A DNA stretch of 12,714 nucleotides from Planctomycetota bacterium. GTDB lineage: Bacteria; Planctomycetota; Planctomycetia; Pirellulales; Pirellulaceae. Location: the NCBI GenBank assembly GCA_026692885.1, contig JAPLNJ010000008.1, positions 1 to 12,714 on the forward strand, given 5' to 3'. Below the pieces are notes generated by a model. That model was given only the letters and a program-made list of their open reading frames with translations, had not been told where the DNA came from and ran no database searches. Position 1 is the stretch's first letter. The number at the start of each line of letters is the position of its first letter. The translations under genes and the position numbers were made by a program. Positions 9,801-12,714 of the stretch are shown here, in pieces.

Positions 9801-12714
9801 GCTGACCTTCGGTGACTTCAATACCAGCAGTGAAGTGCACGATGCGGGCGAGATTTGGGCCGCGACGCTGTGGGATCTGAACTGGCTGCTGATCCAAGGC
9901 CATACTTTGGATCCGGCACTACCTGCGGGCTTGGGATTCGATCCCGACCTGTACCACGGTACGGGTGGGAACAATCTGGCCCTGCAGTTGATTATGGACG
10001 GTTTGAAGCTGCAGCCGGCCAACCCATCCTTTCTCGACGGGCGGGACGCCATCCTGCTGGCCGACCGGGTCAACTACGGCGGTGCCCACCAGCTGGCGAT
10101 TTGGAAGGCATTCGCCCGCCGCGGCATGGGATACAGTGCCTCCGATGGCGGTAACGCCAACGCTACGACGGTGGTCCAGGCGTTTGACCTGCCGGCCGCC
10201 AGCCGGGGGACCGTCGAGTTTGACCGGGAGTCCTATCAAGTCGGCGATACGGTGTCCATCCGGCTGCGCGATATGGACCTTGTCGGCGGTGGTCCGGTCT
10301 CCCTCGACGTGGTCACGAACCGGGGCGATGTTGAGACGGTGACGCTGGCCGAGTTGGGCGCGGGCGTCTTTGCCGGCAGTGTTTCCACGGCTGCCTCGGC
10401 CGTGAACTCGCGCAACGGCGTCCTCGAGGTGGCTGTCGGTGACCGCCTGACCGTCACGTACCAGGACGCCGATGACGGATTGGGCAAGCGTGCTGTGGTC
10501 GTCGATCAGGCGACGATGATCACGCTTGTCGATGTGTTCAACGTGGATTTCTCCGATTCGGCCGGCGCCCCGTTCGACGAGGGCTTTAGCCTGAGTGGGT
10601 CGGCCGATGAATGGCACCTGTCCACGGGCCGCGGGACCCAAGCGGGCCATACCGTCGACGACAGCTTTTACTTCGGCATCGGCGAAGGCTCCAACGGCGG
10701 TGGCAGCTACGCCAATAGCGCCCAAGGGACCCTCACCTCCCCGGTCATCGATCTGCGAGGCTATCTGGGTGGCCAGTTGAGCTTCAACCATTTCCTCCAG
10801 ACCGAGAGTGGCTTTGATTTTGCCACCGTTCGCATTCGCACCTCCGCCGGGACGACGCTGCTCGCCAGCAGTGACGCCGAGTTGCCCGCGGCCACCAGTG
10901 GGTTTGAACACGTGACGTTGGACCTGGCCGCCTTCGCAGGGCAATTGATTCAGATCGAATTCGGCTTTGCCTCGGATTTTTCCGTTACGTCGGAGGGCTG
11001 GTACGTCGACGACGTGACCGTGCGGGGTGGCATCACCGCCCCGGCGTTGATGGGGCCGACCGTGGTCAGCATCGATCCGTCCGGCACGGTGGTCAACCTG
11101 CCGATCTCCCAAGTCGTCGTGGCGTTTTCCGAGCCGATTACGGCGGCGTCGGCGATCGACCCGGCCAATTACGAGTTCGTCGAAGCGGGTCCGGACGACG
11201 TGTTTGGCACCGCGGATGACGTCCCCATCTCGTTCGCTCCGTCCTTTAACGGCACAAACACCGTCACCTTGCTGATCAACTCGCCGTTCGCCCCGCTCGC
11301 GGCGGGCAGCTACCAATTGACGATCGATGGCGACTCATCGATCGAAGATCTGGATGGCAATCCGCTCAACAGCGTCACGGGTCCTGGTGGCGGTGCGGAC
11401 CATGTACATCCCTTCCACGTCGCGATCGAACTGCCTCCGCGCGGCGACCTCTACACCCTGGACTTGGCTGCCGACCAGTCGATCTGGATCTGGACCGAAA
11501 CGCCGTTCGATGCTCCCGCCGGATGCCCCGTCAACGATCTGGATCCGCAATTGTTCGTCTACAGCCCAGCCGGATTTCCGTTGGCGGCGGATCAGAATTC
11601 GCGGGACGGCAAGAACGCCCAAATCGAGTTCACCGCCCCGGTTGCCGGGACCTACCTCATCCAAGTGGTCAGCGAAAGCGGCGTGGGTGAGTATCTGCTG
11701 AGGTTCGGTGCCTCAGCGATGCTCGCGACGCCGGTAGCCACTGCGGACGCGATCACAGTGGGCGAAGGCGGGACGGCGGCGGTGCTGGTGGGCGGAGCGA
11801 CCAGCGTGCTGTCCAACGACACGGACGCGGACCTGCCCAACGACACACTGACGGTGAATAGGACGCCGGTGGTGGGACCGTTGCACGGCACGTTGACCTT
11901 GAACGCCGACGGGACGTTCAGCTACACGCACGACGGGACGGAGAACCTGGCGGACAGCTTCACGTACGAAGTCAGCGACGCGGCCAATCACCAGGCCCAG
12001 GCCGTGGTGTCAATCACAGTCACCCCGGTCAACGACAACACGCCGACAGCCACTGCGGACGCGATCACGGTGGGCGAAGGCGGGACGGCGGCGGTGCTGG
12101 TCGGCGGAGCGACCAGCGTGCTGGCTAACGACACGGACGCGGACCTGCCGCACGACACGCTGACGGTGAATATGACGCCGGTGGTGGGACCGTTGCACGG
12201 CACGTTGACGCTGAAAGCCGACGGGACGTTCAGCTACACGCACGACGGGACAGAGAACCTGACGGACAGCTTCACCTACGAAGTCAGCGACGCGGCCAAT
12301 CACCAGGCCCAGGCCGTGGTGTCGATCACAGTCACCCTGGTCAACGACAACACGCCGGTGGCCACTGCGGACGCGATCACGGTGGGCGAAGGCGGGACGG
12401 CGACGGTGCTGGTCGGCGGAGCGACCAGCGTGCTGGCCAACGACACGGACGCGGACCTGCCGCACGACACGCTGACGGTGAATATGACGCCGGTGGTGGG
12501 ACCGTTGCACGGCACGTTGACGCTGAATGCCGACGGGACGTTCAGCTACACGCACGACGGGACAGAGAACCTGACGGACAGCTTCACCTACGACGTCAGC
12601 GACGCGGCCAATCACCAGGCCCAGGCCGTGGTGTCAATCACAGTCACCCCGGTCAACGACAACACGCCGACAGCCACTGCGGACGCGATCACGGTGGGCG
12701 AAGGCGGGACGGCG
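883..12714 (+). CDS. Giant secreted multidomain M36 (fungalysin) metallopeptidase, 3'-incomplete
   Basis: One frame stays open from GTG 883 to the end of the window: 3944 codons with no stop and no frameshift in my line-by-line translation. Domains by residue: LEPR-XLL-like motif 36-45; P-domain-like 84-240; Ig-like about 243-460; PPC-like units and a nidogen-like sandwich about 490-930; beta-propeller-like 1027-1456; a second Ig/PPC series with two jelly-roll-like domains about 1460-2430; FTP/PepSY propeptide about 2520-2706; M36 catalytic domain about 2707-3101; Ig, MAM-like, Ig and PPC about 3108-3610; then 104-residue cadherin-like repeats from 3619. Typical fungalysins are much shorter, with the propeptide near the N-terminus; here about 2500 residues precede it. 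Only two cysteines are seen (in FVNCDIAI and AGCPVNDL), which fits an extracellular protein without disulfide dependence. The protein probably acts outside the cell as an anchored or secreted endopeptidase. The substrate is unknown. The C-terminus, where a dockerin or anchor might lie, is outside the window. Confidence 0.93.
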   Translation, partial: MNSHISASDGQSRNAARRKRRRLQDSRQQPFRRLLLESLEDRRLLTWGAVLAPEDGGWVPPAGPLGPSESWLPPPVGALGFVNTTPITIADNGAASPYPSTISVSGLSGNATDVNVTLNGFTHTWPDDVDVLLVGPAGQQVLLMSDVGGYFEVSGLNLTLDDAAATALPDDGPLTSGTFQPTNIGTGDAFPAPAPASPYDAALASFNATDPNGTWSLYVYDDTGGDSGSISGGWSLEITVGPDTTPPTVRGRNPAPSAALNSTSVNIDVTFSEAVQGVDATDLVLSGTAAVSAATGVPTKTSGNTWRFPVSGLVEGALNVSLAPDANDIEDLAGNDLANVLWSYTVDTTAPRVVSSSVQANDVRAVGNLTYTAQFSEPLNTASLEMTDLQLVGQVSGAVLASTFTYDGSTQTVTAQFAGLGDDLYTLKLLSGNGKFEDAAGNALDGEVTTWPIPPNPSGNGTPGGDFAVPFEVDLTTTSFPTPFQLVAPLGSLIYRSTAVSGAIAGSVDTDAYTVSLDAGQRISVLANAFSGLDLALELRDPSGAVVATANAMGVDQDEVLSSVGPTVAGVYTVTVSDAAGTIGGYQVELLLNAAVELESHQGPGNDNLAMAQDLSGAFVALGGTAERAAVLGISDRTGGSYQASAVPFAFEDISATGNRVLVGVDDGIDTLDDAELGDFQFPFYGTTYSSLFVSSNGLITFGTGNGSLSNTDLTSLPTQAAIAVLWDDLDTRNGVATTGVYWEVRGSGSAQRLILQWNQIQYYFATSGGDTITFQAVLSAADGSIRLNYQDLTSTVQTLQTEGKSATVGIKDAGTQGFNRLLLLQDNGPNAYVASGVSTLMTWTPPVPPHDWYQFNLDAGETATLTLTALGAGQLDLVLSDASGASLARGVGAQNVAQIVSNFVAPVAAAYYADVGGTGGDYSLVVIRNADFDTEPNNDFTGAQEISGIGGVLGHVKNAAPGPSQAFNLLRGGTVPFVGPTVAAYNLPPMASVVLPYSVGPSYDDGPAPAADSGKASPAAPAAAASSLLPTIDQFPGPGATGFIPPDPSAAAGPEQIVTFVNCDIAIYDKSTGAQLFQDTSTNFFSSVGSTADIFDPWVLFDTASQRFYLIGIDIASDTQSNVFLAVSTDATPTGAADWYKYKIDFTHDGSGGLGSGAHFPDYPKLGVNQDAVWISGNYFPITGGSGVYAGITAIDKAALLTGGPATKLYDEYFNGFSVFPLTQYGPSAVEYFAEANTGSGSAVTIHAVTNVLTSPTRTTATVTVPPYLFPDEVPQLGGGAPADAIDARIMTGVWQNGSMWFAHAVKDPAIGDGEAVARWYEVATNNFPAGTPALVQSGNVDPGPGVHAWMPAIAVDANDNMGLGFSIGGPTQYFGAGFTGRLAGDPAGTTISPVTTYASGLASYVALDGSGRNRWGDYSGLSIDPADRATFWAFNEYATGTPNTWATTVASFVLQEPSDDDWFTFQVNVGDTLTLQTSTPVDGANEFVNTLDPRIELYAPDGSLVAADDNSAPDGRNALLIGTAAQTGSYRVKVSAVNSRGEYFLSVETSSALPGPSPSVVDMDPDNGQMVPVFPTTVALDFSESLLLSSVQAADVLIGGLPALGLTVEDGDTIRFQVDPAANAGDTTYLVQLAAGAVADLQGRPNAAFTGSFMLDSTGPRIVATTWNGGALPGDRVLAEGPLTFTARLNEDLYVVGSARRGPFTPAADDIRLVDTITGTAYAPATVSYDPATDLFTATYAALPEGNYVLTLLSGNGSFEDLVGNDLDGEPLGPGVDGTPSGNGVAGGNYVVTFSVDRVAPVAAQPFTRLEPLGGLMSLSTGNTGLINGVSDEDDFTFFVAAGETILVTAAPHDPAATLAIQVPGFTGVFSAAAPGGTAILPLHPIAADGVYALRVTSDLSTTFTLEIHKNFDQELTDTDASHVLPFDATHVALPPGGRYAVVGSSAPIIPPSTEWIVNGSFETGTLTGWTATNTESDAWVINNGSLDPTGPTTPQTAIAGSFDAVVIQSGPGIQRLFQSLVLPTGIVSATLDWSDRIFNQAAAYADPTHEFRVLLLDSGDTVIQEIFSTNPGDPLLQPGPNSRSFDVTALLQTHEGQIVQLAFEVQDSLYFFNVYVDNVSLGIATGTIVPDVDDYSLDLTASVGHTVDLVLTGLQGVDFSGQTLELVDPDGVVVATASQAPLGVDAANYDLGIRGFSVADPGVYTLQVTSGKAGDYSLVLTDRLAFDSEPNDNTSDPLRSLNGVDGALGYLNSQFLTLFTDRASFNSANPGLPIEDFEEAAVAAGDVAIGAGPLRNDLANALFDGGEILPGISIESDRADHPLDELVALGAGFLGNASKVVGPGRFAENTQVDFPNGDVYAVGLDILADVASSVNVTVFGPAGVILTTAVVNATPIGVFFGVAASDPITRILLGSTNGDLIDNVAFGPLSGSWQFTTSPTAGSPATAVSAAAGTAWEPDALAAADSNRVESYQALAELRQATASPEKHTPSFYLPPQQQLLRYDGFLSGPSYAKPLTVAMDFLTAHARELGLQAQDLAGAIVTDKYVDSPTGVTHIYLRQAYNGLEVANAEINVNVTAAGQVINVGSSFVPGLGAVHKQYAAQPVWSAGRALAALGDQFGWTIQSTPAVLSAAYGTDRSQMLAASGVSLADIPAKLHYVPTAGGGVELAWQLIVQTVDGDHWYDASVSAADGQLLNLADWVDQASYNVFPLPLESPSHGSRSIQVNPHDSFASPYGWQDTDGVSGAEFTDTRGNNVSAQEDRDNNNTDGHRPDGTASLTFNFPLDLAQAPTVYEDASITNLFYWNNILHDVHYQYGFTEAAGNFQVNNYGHGGAGNDAVQADAQDGSGTNNANFSTPPDGFAPRMQQYIFTQTTPNRDSSLDSGIVVHEYGHGVSNRLTGGPANANALNALQSGAMGEGWSDWWALMFTQVVGDQATDAYPMGTYVLGQNPVTGSGIRRHPYSFDMAIEPLTFGDFNTSSEVHDAGEIWAATLWDLNWLLIQGHTLDPALPAGLGFDPDLYHGTGGNNLALQLIMDGLKLQPANPSFLDGRDAILLADRVNYGGAHQLAIWKAFARRGMGYSASDGGNANATTVVQAFDLPAASRGTVEFDRESYQVGDTVSIRLRDMDLVGGGPVSLDVVTNRGDVETVTLAELGAGVFAGSVSTAASAVNSRNGVLEVAVGDRLTVTYQDADDGLGKRAVVVDQATMITLVDVFNVDFSDSAGAPFDEGFSLSGSADEWHLSTGRGTQAGHTVDDSFYFGIGEGSNGGGSYANSAQGTLTSPVIDLRGYLGGQLSFNHFLQTESGFDFATVRIRTSAGTTLLASSDAELPAATSGFEHVTLDLAAFAGQLIQIEFGFASDFSVTSEGWYVDDVTVRGGITAPALMGPTVVSIDPSGTVVNLPISQVVVAFSEPITAASAIDPANYEFVEAGPDDVFGTADDVPISFAPSFNGTNTVTLLINSPFAPLAAGSYQLTIDGDSSIEDLDGNPLNSVTGPGGGADHVHPFHVAIELPPRGDLYTLDLAADQSIWIWTETPFDAPAGCPVNDLDPQLFVYSPAGFPLAADQNSRDGKNAQIEFTAPVAGTYLIQVVSESGVGEYLLRFGASAMLATPVATADAITVGEGGTAAVLVGGATSVLSNDTDADLPNDTLTVNRTPVVGPLHGTLTLNADGTFSYTHDGTENLADSFTYEVSDAANHQAQAVVSITVTPVNDNTPTATADAITVGEGGTAAVLVGGATSVLANDTDADLPHDTLTVNMTPVVGPLHGTLTLKADGTFSYTHDGTENLTDSFTYEVSDAANHQAQAVVSITVTLVNDNTPVATADAITVGEGGTATVLVGGATSVLANDTDADLPHDTLTVNMTPVVGPLHGTLTLNADGTFSYTHDGTENLTDSFTYDVSDAANHQAQAVVSITVTPVNDNTPTATADAITVGEGGTA
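988..1017 (+). other. LEPR-XLL-like N-terminal motif (LESLEDRRLL)
   Basis: Residues 36-45 read LESLEDRRLL. They are preceded by a strongly basic stretch (ARRKRRR, residues 16-22) and FRRLL. Very large planctomycete surface proteins commonly begin with a short motif of the form LE-x-LE-x-R-x-LL, thought to act in sorting or export. Here the R of the LEPR form sits in DRRLL and P is replaced by D. No long hydrophobic core of a classical Sec signal peptide follows; the next residues are TWGAVLAPEDGG. Export by a planctomycete-specific route is inferred. Confidence 0.75.
1132..1602 (+). other. Proprotein-convertase P-like domain
   Basis: Residues 84-240 form a beta-sandwich of the P-domain type. 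It starts with TPITIADNGAASPYPSTI and contains HTWPDDVDVLLVGPAGQ, and it ends with the hallmark NGTWSLYVYDDTGGDSG and GGWSLEIT. P-like domains usually accompany secreted peptidases and help folding or substrate contact. This one is unusual in lying more than 2400 residues before the peptidase of the same chain. Confidence 0.8.
1606..2665 (+). other. First Ig-Ig-PPC module
   Basis: Two Ig-like domains of the Big_5 kind come first. One contains VNIDVTFSEAV and ends near LAGNDLANV; the next begins DTTAPRVVSSSV with YTAQFSEPL. A linker with SGNGKFEDAAGNALDGE and SGNGTPGGDF follows. Then comes a PPC-like sandwich (DTDAYTVSLDAGQRISVL, then LALELRDPSGAVV and AGVYTVTVSD). Such domains are structural spacers and adhesion modules in secreted proteins. 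The same order recurs at 5545-6615. Confidence 0.65.
2821..3342 (+). other. Nidogen-like beta-sandwich domain
   Basis: Residues 647-820 include LGDFQFPFYGTTYSSLFVSS followed by NGLITFG, then AAIAVLWDDLD and a strand-rich end with ITFQAVLSAADGSIRLNYQD. The FPFYG...VSSNG-ITFG pattern and the WDDLD motif are typical of nidogen-like extracellular domains in bacterial surface proteins. It lies between NDNLAMAQDLSG and HDWYQFNLDAGE, which look like the two halves of one PPC-like unit. Its ligand is unknown. Confidence 0.55.
3961..5250 (+). other. Beta-propeller-like region (about 430 residues)
   Basis: Residues 1027-1456 follow an Ala/Pro-rich linker (residues 1007-1026). The region opens PPDPSAAAGPEQIVTFVN with IAIYDKSTGA, and continues with repeated blades such as IFDPWVLFDTASQRFYLIGI, FPDYPKLGVNQDAVWISGN and MPAIAVDANDNMGLGFSIGG. 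It ends GDYSGLSIDPADRATFWAFN. The DP-x-AAGP start and the GDYSGL-x-DP end are familiar from bacterial extracellular propeller-type proteins. No catalytic residues can be assigned, so a binding role is inferred. One of the protein's two cysteines lies in its first strand. Confidence 0.55.
5254..5535 (+). other. PPC-like domain (C-terminal part)
   Basis: The stretch SDDDWFTFQVNVGDTLTLQT, then VNTLDPRIELYAPDGSLVA and GSYRVKVSAV is the classic PPC (bacterial pre-peptidase C-terminal) pattern, D-D-W-F-x-F-x-V-x-x-G-D. Its expected N-terminal strand, with an EPNN motif, is not directly before it. That strand appears instead at about 3688, before the propeller. Confidence 0.6.
5545..6615 (+). other. 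Second Ig-Ig-PPC module
   Basis: This repeats the order of the first module. The first Ig-like domain has TVALDFSESLLLSSVQAADV. The second begins DSTGPRIVATTW and carries LTLLSGNGSFEDLVGNDLDG, then SGNGVAGGNY. The PPC-like sandwich has DEDDFTFFVAAGETILV and GVYALRVTSD. The shared SGNG-x-FED-x-x-GN-x-LDGE signature with the module at 1606-2665 points to an old internal duplication. Confidence 0.6.
6754..7260 (+). other. Jelly-roll (carbohydrate-binding-like) domain with atypical codon use
   Basis: Residues 1958-2126 begin WIVNGSFETGTLTGWTATN and end FFNVYVDNVSLGI, the usual opening and closing strands of galactose-binding-like jelly rolls in bacterial surface proteins. Sugar binding is possible but unproven. 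By hand count, 91 of 140 codons at 6841-7260 end in G or C, against 50 of 60 at 8401-8580. The domain lies between RYAVVGSSAP and VDDYSLDLTASVG, which fit the two parts of one PPC-like unit. Confidence 0.55.
7264..7570 (+). other. PPC-like domain following the jelly roll
   Basis: VDDYSLDLTASVGHTVDLVL, then QTLELVDPDGVVVATA and PGVYTLQVTSGKAGDYSLVL follow the PPC pattern closely. Its likely N-terminal strand (TDTDASHVLPFDATHVALPP) is before the jelly roll, at about 6640. It is followed at once by FDSEPNDNTSDPL, the opening of another PPC-like unit. Confidence 0.55.
7654..8172 (+). other. Second jelly-roll-like domain
   Basis: Residues 2258-2430 run from FLTLFTDRASFNSANPGLP, then IEDFEEA, to STNGDLIDNVAFGP. 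The FT-x-RASF...FE opening and the LIDNVAFG closing strand resemble jelly-roll domains seen in PEP-CTERM-type and planctomycete surface proteins. It follows the PPC opening FDSEPNDNTSDPL, but no PPC C-terminal half appears after it. An Ala-rich linker (8200-8330) leads to the propeptide instead. Confidence 0.45.
8440..9000 (+). other. FTP/PepSY propeptide of the M36 peptidase
   Basis: Residues about 2520-2706 match the fungalysin/thermolysin propeptide arrangement. An FTP-type unit contains VTHIYLRQAYNGLEVANAEI with VNVTAAGQVINVGSSF. A PepSY-like part follows, with AKLHYVP, LAWQLIVQTVDGDHWYDASV and ADGQLLNLADWV. Propeptides of this class inhibit and chaperone the catalytic domain and are removed by self-cleavage. 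Activation here would separate the roughly 2700-residue N-terminal arm from the peptidase unless the pieces stay associated. Confidence 0.8.
9001..10185 (+). other. M36 (fungalysin) zinc metallopeptidase catalytic domain
   Basis: The zinc motif is HEYGH at residues 2891-2895 (9553-9567), in GIVVHEYGHGVSNRLTGGP. The third ligand is E2921, in GAMGEGWSDWWAL, and E2892 is the general base. Other M36 hallmarks are ITNLFYWNNILHDVHYQYGF, NDAVQADAQDGSGTNNANFS, TPPDGFAPRMQQYIFT and SSEVHDAGEIWAATLWDLNW (H2986). All key residues are present, so an active secreted endopeptidase is expected. The domain is complete, about 395 residues, close to the usual size. Confidence 0.96.
10204..10545 (+). other. Ig-like domain after the peptidase
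   Basis: Residues 3108-3221 contain VEFDRESYQVGDTVSIRLRD, then GVFAGSVSTAASAV and DRLTVTYQDADDG. This is the strand pattern of Ig/Fn3-like domains that often follow secreted bacterial peptidases. It probably acts as a spacer or supports folding. No catalytic residues are seen. Confidence 0.55.
10546..11031 (+). other. MAM/immune-inhibitor-A-like beta-sandwich
   Basis: Residues 3222-3383 contain GSADEWHLSTGRG, YFGIGEGSNGGGSYANSAQG, TLTSPVIDLRGYLGGQLSFN and the closing GWYVDDVTVRGG. This matches the MAM-like sandwich found after the catalytic domain of immune inhibitor A (M6) and other secreted peptidases. The function is likely binding. Confidence 0.65.
11041..11715 (+). other. Third Ig plus PPC pair
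   Basis: A Big_5-like Ig domain (PTVVSIDPSGTVVNLP, QVVVAFSEPITAASAIDPAN) ends in SSIEDLDGNPLN. That is a relative of the FEDxxGNxLDG signature of the two earlier modules. A PPC-like sandwich follows (GDLYTLDLAADQSIWIW, VNDLDPQLFVYSPAGFPLA, AGTYLIQVVSESGVGEYLL). It contains the second cysteine of the protein (AGCPVNDL). It leads directly into the tandem array. Confidence 0.6.
11737..12714 (+). repeat. 312-bp tandem array encoding cadherin-like (Big_9/tandem-95 type) repeats
   Basis: Three full 312-bp units (11737-12048, 12049-12360, 12361-12672) and the first 42 bases of a fourth (12673-12714) follow without spacers. Each encodes 104 residues: ATADAITVGEGGTA opens, SVLANDTDADLPHDTLTV and GTLTLNADGTFSYTHDGTEN follow, and DSFTYEVSDAANHQAQAVV closes. 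The VLANDTDAD and DGTFSYTHDGTE motifs are typical of bacterial cadherin-like/VCBS-type repeats, whose acidic turns often bind calcium. By hand comparison units 2 and 3 differ at about 9 positions and units 1 and 2 at about 19. The array is in frame and continues past the window edge. It probably forms an extended rod at the cell surface. Confidence 0.95.

Noticed and set aside
1729..11664. Long minus-strand open frames, for example 1729-2337, 2485-3435, 4609-5814, 5935-7083, 8584-9903 and 9919-11316
   Set aside because: They are the antisense shadow of a high-GC3 coding frame. The plus strand is continuously coding with recognised domains, and the minus products are Arg/Gly/His-rich without motifs.
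11737..12714. CRISPR array or non-coding satellite
   Set aside because: The units are 312 bp, contiguous without spacers, in frame, and encode a recognisable cadherin-like domain.

Overview
The window looks like part of a GC-rich planctomycete chromosome (Planctomycetota, probably a Pirellulales-like lineage). The evidence is one giant secreted-type protein that opens with the LESLEDRRLL version of the planctomycete LEPR-XLL N-terminal motif, its strong G/C preference at third codon positions, and an upstream spacer full of GC-rich palindromes of a kind I associate from memory with planctomycete intergenic DNA. The taxonomic call is inference.

Layout: positions 3-125 hold the 3' end of an unrecognised gene. 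Positions 126-530 are a spacer with three hairpins (197-237, 350-390, 440-458). Positions 531-752 look like a small broken gene: a well-placed GTG start, an in-frame TGA after 15 codons, then 57 protein-like codons. Positions 753-870 are an apparent leader. A GTG start at 883, with GGAGG seven bases upstream, then opens one frame with no stop to the window's last base (12714). That is 3944 complete codons, and the gene is 3'-incomplete.

The giant protein reads, in order: basic N-terminus and LEPR-XLL-like motif; proprotein-convertase P-like domain; two Ig-like domains; PPC-like (bacterial pre-peptidase C-terminal) domains, into which a nidogen-like sandwich and a large beta-propeller-like region appear to be inserted; a second Ig-Ig-PPC series containing two jelly-roll-like domains; an FTP/PepSY propeptide; a complete M36 (fungalysin) zinc metallopeptidase with HEYGH and its downstream glutamate ligand; an Ig-like domain; an immune-inhibitor-A/MAM-like sandwich; another Ig plus PPC pair; and finally a 312-bp (104-residue) tandem array of cadherin-like (Big_9/tandem-95 type) repeats that runs off the window.

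The likely picture is a very large cell-surface or secreted protease. Its long N-terminal and C-terminal adhesive arms would place an autoactivated M36 peptidase near a substrate or matrix. The most interesting structural observation is that the Ig-Ig-PPC-PPC-PPC series appears twice, and different domains sit at the equivalent internal position of successive PPC-like units. No RNA genes, CRISPR arrays or complete mobile elements were seen.
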